A stretch of DNA of 22,009 bases from Bacilli bacterium (GCA_900766325.1 CAAFVA010000009.1:1-22009), one strand, 5' to 3'; positions 15,480 through 22,009 are shown, numbered from the stretch's first letter. Notes: generated by a model from the sequence alone, not told the origin. A program made the numbers and translations.

Positions 15480-16836
15480 ACTTTTAAAATCCATTCGCAA
15501 CTTTTTTAAAAAAATCGGACGTTTTATTGATAAGAAAATAATTCTTCCGATAACCAAGTTTTTTGTTGAAATATCAAACAAGTTCAAGGGTAATGGTAGA
15601 AGCTTTGAAAAAATAATAACAAGAAAGCCAGGATTAATAATAGTTTCTCTTATAGTTGCACTTGGTGTTTTCTTTATTGCGGATACAAGATCAACTTCTT
15701 TGATTGAAACTTCTGCTGAGGTTTTGTATGATCAGCCAATATCAGCTACTTATAACGAGGAAGCATACGTTGTTGAAGGACTTCCTGAAACGGTTGATAT
15801 AACACTTATTGGTAGAAAGTCTGATGTTTATTTAGCAAAGCAACTTCCGACTAATGATATAACGGTAGATTTAACTGGGCTAGAACCTGGTGTTCATAAA
15901 GTAAACTTAAAATATAAAAAGGCTTTGAGTTCTGTTGAGTATAAGCTAGATCCATCGGTTGCAACGATTGTTATATATGAAAAAGTCTCTGAGGAAAAAG
16001 AAGTTAATTATGAAGTAATAAACAAAGATAAAATTGATTCTAAGTTAATGGTAGAAGACGTTACTTTAAGTGCTGAAAGGGTATATGTAAAAGGAAATGA
16101 AGCAACGGTAAACGAAGTTGCATCAGTTAAAGCGCTAATAGATCTTGAAAACTTGGTTAATCCGGAAGTTGGTGAACAACAACTTAAAGATGTTAAATTA
16201 GTTGCTTATGATAGTAATGGTAAAACGGTAGACGCTGAAATTGTTCCGGCTAAAATAGACGCAACCGTTAAGATTACTTCACCACAAAAAGAGGTTCCGA
16301 TAAGAGTTATTCCTAATAATTATGATAAAATTGTATTTGGTAAAGCAATTAGTAATATAACGCCTGACGTAACTAGTGTTACGATATATGGTGAGTCATC
16401 AAGGTTGGAAAACATATCATACATACCGGTTTACGTAGATGTAAGCGGTTTAAACGAAGATAAAGAGTTTTCTATAACAATTGAAAGACCAAGTGGTGTA
16501 AGGGCGATTAGTGAAACATCAGTTAACGTAAAAGTTACGCTAGGAGATGAGACCACTGATGAAGTAGATGATGTTTATTTGGAATATGAAAACCTAGGTG
16601 ATGGATTATCTGCGCAGACGGTAGGAGAAAATAGTAATAGGGTTACGATAAGTGTTAAAGGTGTTCAAAGCGTATTATCTGGCCTTGATCCTACTACGAT
16701 AAAAGCGTATATAGATTTAAAAGGTCTAGGTGTTGGTGAACATGAAGTGCCTGTTCAAGTAACTGGATCTGATGCAAGGGTTAAATATTCTTCACAAACA
16801 ACTAGAATAACTGTTAGAATAACCGAAAGAAATTAG
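15472..16836 (+). CDS. cdaR: CdaR (YbbR-domain regulator of CdaA)
   Basis: A 454-residue protein with a basic N-terminus, one membrane helix (about residues 50-68, GLIIVSLIVALGVFFIAD) and an external part of about four YbbR-like beta repeats (for example EGLPETVDITLIGRKSDV, LMVEDVTLSAERVYVKG and VQSVLSGLDPTTIKAYIDL). CdaR binds CdaA and modulates c-di-AMP output. I place the start at ATG 15472: GGAGG (15458-15462) directly abuts an ATG at 15463 and is better spaced for 15472. Overlaps cdaA by 8 bp. The usual third gene, glmM, is absent downstream; rplM follows with its own promoter. Confidence 0.9.
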   Translation: MNKLLKSIRNFFKKIGRFIDKKIILPITKFFVEISNKFKGNGRSFEKIITRKPGLIIVSLIVALGVFFIADTRSTSLIETSAEVLYDQPISATYNEEAYVVEGLPETVDITLIGRKSDVYLAKQLPTNDITVDLTGLEPGVHKVNLKYKKALSSVEYKLDPSVATIVIYEKVSEEKEVNYEVINKDKIDSKLMVEDVTLSAERVYVKGNEATVNEVASVKALIDLENLVNPEVGEQQLKDVKLVAYDSNGKTVDAEIVPAKIDATVKITSPQKEVPIRVIPNNYDKIVFGKAISNITPDVTSVTIYGESSRLENISYIPVYVDVSGLNEDKEFSITIERPSGVRAISETSVNVKVTLGDETTDEVDDVYLEYENLGDGLSAQTVGENSNRVTISVKGVQSVLSGLDPTTIKAYIDLKGLGVGEHEVPVQVTGSDARVKYSSQTTRITVRITERN

Positions 16837-16853
16837 AAATATAATAAAATAAG

Positions 16854-16882
16854 TTGACAAATGTACCAATTTAAAGTAAAAT
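16854..16882 (+). promoter_or_regulatory. rplM-rpsI promoter
   Basis: TTGACA (16854-16859), 17-nt spacer, TAAAAT (16877-16882): the best -35 in the window, as expected for ribosomal-protein genes. Confidence 0.8.
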
Positions 16883-16898
16883 TTAAATCGGTACATTT
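16859..16898. repeat. 17-bp near-perfect dyad over the rplM promoter
   Basis: AAATGTACCAATTTAAA (16859-16875) and TTTAAATCGGTACATTT (16882-16898) match at 16 of 17 positions around a 6-nt centre, covering the end of the -35, the spacer, the -10 and the likely start site. No T-run follows, so an operator is likelier than a terminator. Confidence 0.7.
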
Positions 16899-16957
16899 TA
16901 TAAACCCACGTAAGTTTGTCCTGGGAAAACAAACTTGTAACGGAAAGGAAATAAAAT
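16890..16957 (+). promoter_or_regulatory. L13-type ribosomal-protein leader
   Basis: Between the predicted start site and rplM the leader contains hairpin AAGTTTGT / ACAAACTT (16912-16919, 16929-16936) with loop CCTGGGAAA, preceded by ACCCACG and followed by GTAACGG. Firmicutes commonly have an L13 leader here that allows the ribosomal protein to repress its own operon. The assignment rests on position and hairpin only. Confidence 0.5.
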
Positions 16958-17386
16958 ATGACAACATTTATGGCTAATGCTAAAAACATTGAACGTAAAT
17001 GGTATGTTATCGACGCTAAGGGAAAATCATTAGGGCGTGTTGCTTCTAAGGCCGCTGTTATGTTAAGAGGAAAGCATAAAGCAACTTATACGCCTCATGT
17101 TGATTGTGGTGATAACATTATCATTATAAACGCTAAAGAGGTAGTGCTAACGGGAAATAAGTTAGATCAAAAAATCTATTATAACCATAGTGGTTATACT
17201 GGCGGATTACGCGAAAGAACTGCAAGACAAATGCGCGAGGATTATCCGGTTGAAATGGTTGAAAGAGCTGTTAAAGGAATGCTTCCAAAAGGAAGATTAG
17301 GCAGACAAATGTATAAAAAGTTATTTGTATATGAGGGTGCCGACCATAAACATCAAGCTCAGAAACCTGAAATTTTAGAGGTTTAA
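16958..17386 (+). CDS. rplM: Ribosomal protein uL13
   Basis: Large-subunit protein L13, an early 23S rRNA-binding assembly protein. The 142-residue product matches over its length: KNIERKWYVIDAKGKSLGRVAS, GKHKATYTPHVDCGDNIIIINA, LTGNKLDQKIYYNHSGYTGGLRE, then AVKGMLPKGRLGRQMYKKLFVYEGADHKHQAQKPE. AAAGGA precedes the ATG at 16958. rpsI starts 12 nt after the stop, the standard rplM-rpsI operon. Confidence 0.98.
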   Translation: MTTFMANAKNIERKWYVIDAKGKSLGRVASKAAVMLRGKHKATYTPHVDCGDNIIIINAKEVVLTGNKLDQKIYYNHSGYTGGLRERTARQMREDYPVEMVERAVKGMLPKGRLGRQMYKKLFVYEGADHKHQAQKPEILEV

Positions 17387-17398
17387 GGAGGATTATAA

Positions 17399-17812
17399 AT
17401 GGCTAAAACATTCATAGGTACTGGTCGCCGTAAACGTTCGGTTGCACGTGTTAGAATGACTTCGGGAAAAGGAAAAATTACCATTAATGGTAGGGATGTA
17501 AACGAGTATCTTCCTTTTAAGACCCTTGTTATGGATTTGACACAACCGTTAGATGTAACCAAAACTCGTGATAAGTTTGACATTGATGTAACCGTACATG
17601 GCGGTGGCTTCTCTGGACAAACTGGAGCTATTCGTTTAGGTATTACAAGAGCTTTATTGCAGTATGACCAAAATACTGATCCTGCATCAGATGCATCTTT
17701 TAGAAAAATTTTAAAAGCTGAAGGATTCATTACTAGAGACGCAAGAATTAAGGAACGTAAAAAGTATGGTCTTAAAAAAGCACGTCGTGCACCACAATTT
17801 AGTAAACGTTAG
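17399..17812 (+). CDS. rpsI: Ribosomal protein uS9
   Basis: Small-subunit protein S9. The 137-residue product has GTGRRKRSVARVRM at the start, the GGGFSGQTGAIRLGITRALL core and the canonical C-terminal KYGLKKARRAPQFSKR, whose final Lys-Arg contacts the P-site tRNA. AGGAGG lies between the rplM stop and this ATG. The operon ends in a strong terminator after the stop. Confidence 0.98.
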   Translation: MAKTFIGTGRRKRSVARVRMTSGKGKITINGRDVNEYLPFKTLVMDLTQPLDVTKTRDKFDIDVTVHGGGFSGQTGAIRLGITRALLQYDQNTDPASDASFRKILKAEGFITRDARIKERKKYGLKKARRAPQFSKR

Positions 17813-17823
17813 AAATGTTACAG

Positions 17824-17850
17824 AAAATCAGGATTTATTCCTGATTTTTT
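17824..17850 (+). terminator. Terminator of rplM-rpsI
   Basis: AAAATCAGGA (17824-17833), loop TTTAT, TCCTGATTTT (17839-17848) and further Ts. Confidence 0.93.
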
Positions 17851-17855
17851 AAATT

Positions 17856-17917
17856 GACATATTTTGTACAATGACATATTTTATTATTTTAATAGTCCTT
17901 AATAAAAGACATATTTT
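17856..17917 (+). repeat. Three direct repeats GACATATTTT upstream of the Abi gene
   Basis: Exact copies at 17856-17865, 17873-17882 and 17908-17917, so 17 and 35 bp apart (start to start). The first overlaps a TTGACA (17854-17859) that is 17 nt before TATTTT of the second copy, which could itself be a promoter. The sequence after copies 2 and 3 is also loosely alike. Confidence 0.7.
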
Positions 17918-17949
17918 GCTATTATTTAATAAACATTTAATGAATTGTA

Positions 17950-17958
17950 TGTTATAAT
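17950..17958 (+). promoter_or_regulatory. Promoter of the Abi gene (extended -10)
   Basis: TGtTATAAT at 17950-17958, 19 nt before the GTG start; the transcript would have a very short leader. Confidence 0.5.
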
Positions 17959-17977
17959 TTACAATAGGTGATGCTAG

Positions 17978-18910
17978 GTGAAAATAAAAGAGTTTAAAAC
18001 CTTAGACGAACAAATTGAAATATTAAGAAATAAAGGGTTGGTCATTAATGATGTTGATAAAGCAAAAGCACTTTTATTAAGGGAAAATTATTTCTTTATT
18101 AGCGGTTATCGGCACTTGTTTTTGAAAAGTAACAAAGAAAGAGTATTTATAAAAGGAACTACTTTTGATGAGTTATACGCTGTTTTTCAATTTGATAGAA
18201 GTTTTAGAAACGTTTTGTTTAAGAACTTGCTTATAGTAGAGAATAATTTAAAATCAATAATATCATACCGTTTATCTAAAAAGTATGGTATTAAAGAAAA
18301 AGATTATTTAAAGCCTTCTAACTTCTCGCAAGATATAAAAAAGGTAAGACAAGTTAACGATGTTTTAAACAAAATAAAAAGACAAATAAAATTAAATGGA
18401 AGACAACACAGTGCTACACTACATTATTTGAGTAATTATGGTTATGTTCCTTTATGGATATTAGTTAAATTGTTATCTTTTGGAATGATTAACGAATTAT
18501 ATTCCATACTAAAACCGGAGGATAAATTGTTGGTTGCTAAGTATTATAATTTAGATGTTGAAACGTTAGGAATATACATATCACTTCTTTCTAATTATAG
18601 AAATTTATGCGCTCATGAAGATATTGTTTATGAACATCGTACACAAAAAGAAATACCAGATACTAAATATCATTGGGAACTTGATATCCCGATGATGAAT
18701 GATGAATATATTTATGGTAAGAATGATATATTTTCTGTGGTGATAATGTTAAAGTATATGTTAACCGAAAGTGATTTTACTGATTTTGTAAATGAAGTTA
18801 GTTATGATCTTAGTTTGTTAGATGGTAGGGTGTCAACCGTTCCACAAAATAAAATTTTGGATAGAATGGGATTTCCGGATAATTGGGAAGAAATTGCAAA
18901 ACTTGATTAA
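17978..18910 (+). CDS. AbiD/AbiF-family (Abi_2) HEPN abortive-infection protein
   Basis: The 310-residue product matches the Abi_2 family: the N-terminal KTLDEQIEILRNKGL, LLRENYFFISGYR, FDELYAVFQFDRSFR and VENNLKSIISYRLSKKYG, the central YGYVPLWILVKLLSFG, and near the end SNYRNLCAHEDIVYEHR. The last holds an intact HEPN RNase motif RNxxxH (Arg208, Asn209, His213). Members are phage-defence or toxin-like RNases that arrest the infected cell. The start is GTG at 17978, with AGGTGA six bases upstream; no nearby ATG fits. It sits between the rpsI terminator and htrA, and htrA begins 14 nt after its stop, so they are likely co-transcribed. No protein antitoxin gene is adjacent; the repeats upstream could belong to an RNA partner. 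Confidence 0.88.
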   Translation: MKIKEFKTLDEQIEILRNKGLVINDVDKAKALLLRENYFFISGYRHLFLKSNKERVFIKGTTFDELYAVFQFDRSFRNVLFKNLLIVENNLKSIISYRLSKKYGIKEKDYLKPSNFSQDIKKVRQVNDVLNKIKRQIKLNGRQHSATLHYLSNYGYVPLWILVKLLSFGMINELYSILKPEDKLLVAKYYNLDVETLGIYISLLSNYRNLCAHEDIVYEHRTQKEIPDTKYHWELDIPMMNDEYIYGKNDIFSVVIMLKYMLTESDFTDFVNEVSYDLSLLDGRVSTVPQNKILDRMGFPDNWEEIAKLD

Positions 18911-18924
18911 GGAGGCTTTAGTTT

Positions 18925-20064
18925 ATGGATAAAGTTGAATTTATTGATTCTAATAAACCAAAAAAGAAGAATAAAGCTAGTAAGTTTTTAAAACCATTGA
19001 TAATGATTTTAATTGCTTTTGCGCTAGGTGCTGGATTAATGTATTGGTATAGTGTATCTAACCCAACGGTAATAACTAAAGATAGAACAGTATCAGAAAT
19101 TAAGGTTACGGAAGTTGCGATGGAAGATGCAATTGATAAAGTTTATGATTCAGTACTGTGCATAGAAACAGTTTCTGGTGATGGCACGGTTATAAGCACT
19201 GGTACTGGTTTTGTTTATGATAAAGATGATAAATATGGATACGTTTTAACTAACGCACACGTAGTATCAGAGGGAAGTACGATTCAGGGTGTTTTATCAA
19301 ATAATAACGTTGTTGAATTAACTTTACTAGGATCTGATTCATATACTGATTTAGCGGTGCTTAGAATGAATGCTAGTGATGTTTTACAAGTTGCAAGTAT
19401 AGGTTCAAGTGATAATACAGAAATTGGTAACACGGTGTTTACGGTGGGATCTCCTTTAGGATTGACATACGCAGGAACGGTTACTAAGGGTATATTATCA
19501 GGGAAAGATAGATTAATAGAGACTAGTGCGTCTAGTGGTCTTTCTTCTGAATCATACATTGTTAAAGTATTACAAACTGATGCTGCAATAAGCCCTGGAA
19601 ATAGTGGTGGACCACTTGTTAATTTAGCGGGTGACGTAATAGGCATTACCTCACTTAAGCTTGTTGATGAAGAAGTTGAAGGTATGGGGTTTGCAATTCC
19701 TATTGAAGATGCTATGAATTACGTTGATTACTTGGAACAAGGGCAGGCAATACAAAGGCCAGTTATAGGTGTTCAGATACTTGATTTGACAAATAAATAC
19801 GTGTTATACAGATATAATATTAATATCCCTAGCAACGTAGAAAGCGGTGTTTACCTAGTAGAAGTCAATAATGGTTATCCTGCAAGTGATGCCGGATTAA
19901 AAAGTGGTGATATAATAACTGCCATTAGTGGTGAGAAAGTCACTACAACAGCTGAATTTAAATATGAACTATATAAATATTCTATTGGTGATACCGTTGA
20001 GGTAACATATTATATAGATGGTAAAGAAAATAAGACTACCGTAAGATTAGATAAAACGAGCTAA
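18925..20064 (+). CDS. htrA: HtrA/DegP-like membrane-anchored serine protease
   Basis: Surface quality-control protease that degrades misfolded exported proteins. The 379-residue product has a basic cytoplasmic N-terminus, one helix (about 22-44), a trypsin-like domain with the full triad, His112 (TNAHVV), Asp142 (TDLAVLRM) and Ser227 (GNSGGPL), the GSPLGL strand, and a single C-terminal PDZ domain (about 280-375, GVYLVEVNNGYPASDAGLKSGDIITAI). AAGGAGG overlaps the stop of the Abi gene, 14 nt upstream, and I see no good promoter in between, so expression may depend on the Abi transcript. Ends in a strong terminator. Confidence 0.95.
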   Translation: MDKVEFIDSNKPKKKNKASKFLKPLIMILIAFALGAGLMYWYSVSNPTVITKDRTVSEIKVTEVAMEDAIDKVYDSVLCIETVSGDGTVISTGTGFVYDKDDKYGYVLTNAHVVSEGSTIQGVLSNNNVVELTLLGSDSYTDLAVLRMNASDVLQVASIGSSDNTEIGNTVFTVGSPLGLTYAGTVTKGILSGKDRLIETSASSGLSSESYIVKVLQTDAAISPGNSGGPLVNLAGDVIGITSLKLVDEEVEGMGFAIPIEDAMNYVDYLEQGQAIQRPVIGVQILDLTNKYVLYRYNINIPSNVESGVYLVEVNNGYPASDAGLKSGDIITAISGEKVTTTAEFKYELYKYSIGDTVEVTYYIDGKENKTTVRLDKTS

Positions 20065-20088
20065 GAGAAACGATTGTTTCTCTTTTTT
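20063..20088 (+). terminator. Terminator of htrA
   Basis: AAGAGAAAC (20063-20071), loop GATT, GTTTCTCTT (20076-20084), then Ts. The stop codon overlaps the 5' arm. Confidence 0.92.
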
Positions 20089-20090
20089 AT

Positions 20091-20120
20091 GTGTCATTTA
20101 TTTACGGGCTTTCATACAAT
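20091..20120 (+). promoter_or_regulatory. Candidate amidase promoter
   Basis: GTGTCA (20091-20096), 18-nt spacer, TACAAT (20115-20120). Confidence 0.35.
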
Positions 20121-20140
20121 ACTTTGAAGGAAGTGATAAT

Positions 20141-20419
20141 ATGGTTATAGTGGATGCTGGACACGGCGGATCTGATCCTGGAAGTTTAAGCGATGATATA
20201 ATTGAAAAGGATTATACATTAAAAATTTCTAATTACATGTATAATAGGTTTAAAGAGCTTGGAATACCAACGTTTATAACAAGAACAACTGATACTACTT
20301 TGAATCCAACCGATAGAATAAATACGATAACTCCTTATGTTACAAGTAGTGATGACATAGTTATTTCTAATCACTTAAATGCCGGTGGAGCGGAGTTCAG
20401 TTACCATTACATAATTTAA
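20141..20419 (+). pseudogene. N-acetylmuramoyl-L-alanine amidase (Amidase_3), cut after codon 85
   Basis: These zinc amidases cleave the bond between MurNAc and the stem peptide. The 92-codon frame begins as a standard Amidase_3 domain: VDAGHGGSDPGS (zinc His8), IEKDYTL (Glu22), FITRTTDTTLNPTDRI and VISNHLNAGGAE (zinc His78). Homology stops at Glu85 (codon 20393-20395); the remaining FSYHYII is unrelated, and none of the three frames continues the expected GxEV segment or the C-terminal catalytic Glu, so the product would be inactive (a full domain is about 170-180 residues). AAGGAAGTGA precedes the ATG. There is no signal peptide. The break coincides with the start of the Hachiman segment, so the gene was probably split by insertion; its second half may lie beyond the right edge. 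Confidence 0.88.
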
Positions 20420-20541
20420 TTGGGCATTTAGACGGCTATATTTAAACGAAACAAATTTATTAATAAATTATACTAAAATTAAGTTTTTGACTTGAATAAA
20501 GGTATAAAACAAAGAAATTTTAATATATTTCACTTCAAATG

Positions 20542-20570
20542 TTAAAAATTGTCAAATTTTGCTGTATAAT
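20542..20570 (+). promoter_or_regulatory. hamAB promoter
   Basis: TTAAAA (20542-20547), 17-nt spacer, TATAAT (20565-20570). The 120 bp between the amidase break and this site show no gene. Confidence 0.6.
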
Positions 20571-20582
20571 ATAGTTAAGAAT

Positions 20583-20628
20583 AGCAGTATCATTCTTTTT
20601 TAAGATGGATACTGCTTATTTTTTTTGA
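20583..20628 (+). terminator. Terminator/attenuator in the hamA leader
   Basis: AGCAGTATC (20583-20591) pairs perfectly with GATACTGCT (20608-20616), with an inner TCTT/AAGA extension closing a TTTT loop, followed by eight Ts (20619-20626). It lies between the predicted transcription start (about 20577) and the hamA RBS GAGGTGG (20632-20638). There is no room for another promoter after it. Confidence 0.8.
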
Positions 20629-20642
20629 AGTGAGGTGGTTTT

Positions 20643-21590
20643 ATGTTTTCAAATCAATTTGAAGTAGTTGAAGAAGATATTTCGCACATACAATACAAAC
20701 ATATTAAGATTAACGAAGAAGATTTTAATAAAATAATAATTAAGTCTTTATTTGAAGATAAAGATTTATATAGGTATGTTACAAATTATAGTGAAGAAAG
20801 ATTTAGACAAATTGAAGTTGAATTTCCCATAAAACAGCTTATTTCATTAATTAAAAATTTAAAAAAAGAATATATTAAAGACTGTGTTCCAACTAAAATT
20901 AAAAAGAGATTATGTAAAGACTTAAAAGCAAAAGCAAATGGTGTAATTATTGATACTAAACAAAAAGATTGGGAGGTAAAATTTAATTCATACTTGGATA
21001 ATAATATTACAGGATATGATGTTCTTGCAGAAATAATACTTTCTAAAATTATAGAAGATAGATTTGGAGCAGATGTTTTTGTAACTAAATTAGCACAAAC
21101 AACTAATACAAATATGAAAGTTTTTGGCATAGATACATTACATTATAATGCTAACGAAAATACAATGTTTTTTGGGGAGTCAAAATTGACTAACTCAGTA
21201 GAATTAGGAATTCAACAACATGCAGCCGAACTAATCCTTATGGATTATAAATTGAATGAAGAATGTAAACTGATAGCACTTCGTGAAGCTGACATCAGAT
21301 GTAAATTAGATATAGTACATGAAATAACAAAATTTGGTAGAAAATTAACTATAAATGATAATCTGTCTATTTTAAAAATAAAAAATGAAGATTTAGCATT
21401 TGATATAGCTATTGTATATTTTATAGCGCATGGTGATAAATTTGATTACGACTTTGTAACAACAAAAATAAAAAATTTTAGAAAAAAGATAAAATTTAAA
21501 AATATAACTATCTATTGTGTAACTCTTCCTATAAAAAATAAAGATGATTTTATTAAAAAAGTTGAGGAGGTTATGACTGAATATGAATAA
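20643..21590 (+). CDS. hamA: HamA, Hachiman defence nuclease (DUF1837)
   Basis: HamA is the effector of Hachiman: with the helicase HamB it senses phage-related DNA damage and degrades DNA. The 315-residue product fits DUF1837: GYDVLAEIILSKIIEDRFGA (about 124-143) leads into the PD-(D/E)xK-like core GIDTLHY with Asp164 and FFGESKL with Glu179 and Lys181, then a helical segment QQHAAELILMDYKL. All presumed catalytic residues are present. GAGGTGG lies four bases before the ATG. hamB overlaps its end by 8 bp. The gene appears poorer in CpG than the surrounding core genes, consistent with transfer. The family call rests on these motifs and on the helicase next to it. Confidence 0.87.
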   Translation: MFSNQFEVVEEDISHIQYKHIKINEEDFNKIIIKSLFEDKDLYRYVTNYSEERFRQIEVEFPIKQLISLIKNLKKEYIKDCVPTKIKKRLCKDLKAKANGVIIDTKQKDWEVKFNSYLDNNITGYDVLAEIILSKIIEDRFGADVFVTKLAQTTNTNMKVFGIDTLHYNANENTMFFGESKLTNSVELGIQQHAAELILMDYKLNEECKLIALREADIRCKLDIVHEITKFGRKLTINDNLSILKIKNEDLAFDIAIVYFIAHGDKFDYDFVTTKIKNFRKKIKFKNITIYCVTLPIKNKDDFIKKVEEVMTEYE

Positions 21591-22009
21591 TGTAGATAAA
21601 TTCAATGTTAATGAAGAAGATTTTAGGGAAGAGATTATAAAAACAATTGATAAATCTGATGTTAAAAAGAATCTAGCTTATCAGGTATTAATGAATAAGT
21701 TATCCTTAACTCCTTATTTGTATGAACTTGATGAGGTTGACCCGCTATTTGTAAATTATAGAGAAAAAAATAAATCTAAAATCAATAATTTTGTACTTCA
21801 TCCTTTTCAAGTTGAAATACTTAATAAATTAAAGCAAGGAAAAAATTTAATAGTTAGTGCTCCAACAAGTTTTGGAAAAACTGCCTCTGTGTTTGAATAT
21901 TTAAACATAAATAAAAACAAAATTAATAAAATTTTAATTATTTTACCAACAATTGCATTAAGAAATGAATATTTAGAAAAAATAGTTTTGTGTATTCCTG
22001 AACATAAAA
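21583..22009 (+). CDS. hamB: HamB, Hachiman SF2 helicase (5' part, cut by window edge)
   Basis: The frame runs open to the last base (142 codons seen). After a helical N-terminus (about 1-70) come the first helicase motifs: a Q-motif-like LHPFQVEIL (72-80), Walker A APTSFGKT (93-100) and motif Ia LPTIALRNEY (121-130). HamB unwinds DNA and controls HamA. The start is ATG at 21583, overlapping hamA by 8 bp, with GAGGAGG at 21564-21570 upstream; another ATG at 21589 is followed at once by a stop. The later motifs (DExH, motif VI) are outside the window. Confidence 0.87.
   Translation, partial: MNNVDKFNVNEEDFREEIIKTIDKSDVKKNLAYQVLMNKLSLTPYLYELDEVDPLFVNYREKNKSKINNFVLHPFQVEILNKLKQGKNLIVSAPTSFGKTASVFEYLNINKNKINKILIILPTIALRNEYLEKIVLCIPEHK

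Noticed and set aside
17856..17917. The GACATATTTT repeats as a CRISPR array
   Set aside because: Only 10-bp repeats, unequal spacing (17 and 35 bp) and no cas genes.
19284..19646. A 120-codon minus-strand frame
   Set aside because: Antisense shadow of the htrA protease domain, which has the full triad on the plus strand.
20396..20455. Frameshift instead of insertion in the amidase
   Set aside because: None of the three frames after 20396 resumes amidase-like sequence, so a simple frameshift does not explain the break.

Overview
The window looks like chromosomal DNA from a very AT-rich, low-GC Gram-positive bacterium (Firmicutes, Bacilli side, possibly an uncultured gut lineage near the Mollicutes or Erysipelotrichia). 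Evidence is the neighbourhood secG-rnr-smpB-ssrA, the cdaA-cdaR and rplM-rpsI pairs, one-membrane envelope proteins (lipoprotein, CapA-like, HtrA) and a YjcZ-like miniprotein. UGA is used as a stop (for example at the ends of the genes finishing at 9046 and 14492), so this is not the Mycoplasma code. Exact taxonomy cannot be read from the sequence.

Layout. 1-1659: the 3' part of an unrecognised accessory gene ending in six 21-residue repeats. 1654-8066: protein-export and trans-translation block: secG, RNase R, a CapA-like metallophosphatase, smpB, a lipoprotein, a convergent NAGPA-domain membrane protein, then ssrA (tmRNA). RNase R, SmpB and tmRNA act together in rescuing stalled ribosomes and degrading the faulty mRNA. 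8067-13191: a class I glutamine amidotransferase and a GNAT acetyltransferase on +, then on - a 45-residue YjcZ-like miniprotein, the UV-damage endonuclease UvsE, an M18 aminopeptidase, tRNA-Thr(CGU) and a UPF0316 protein. 13265-14526: two unrecognised membrane-anchored proteins. 14563-16836: cdaA and cdaR (c-di-AMP synthesis). 16854-17850: rplM-rpsI with an L13-type leader. 17856-20088: an AbiD/AbiF-family HEPN protein followed 14 nt later by htrA.

20141-22009: an N-acetylmuramoyl-L-alanine amidase gene is cut after codon 85, and the following DNA carries a Hachiman anti-phage system: hamA (DUF1837 nuclease) complete and hamB (SF2 helicase) running off the right edge. A strong intrinsic terminator sits between the likely hamA promoter and the hamA start codon, so hamAB expression may depend on read-through or attenuation. 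The window thus has two separate defence loci, the Abi/HEPN gene and Hachiman, near an otherwise housekeeping stretch.

Recurrent local style: most promoters I can see are extended -10 sites (TGnTATAAT) with poor -35 boxes, and several intrinsic terminators start inside the coding sequence, with the stop codon in the stem or loop. No CRISPR array, transposase, integrase or replication origin was found.
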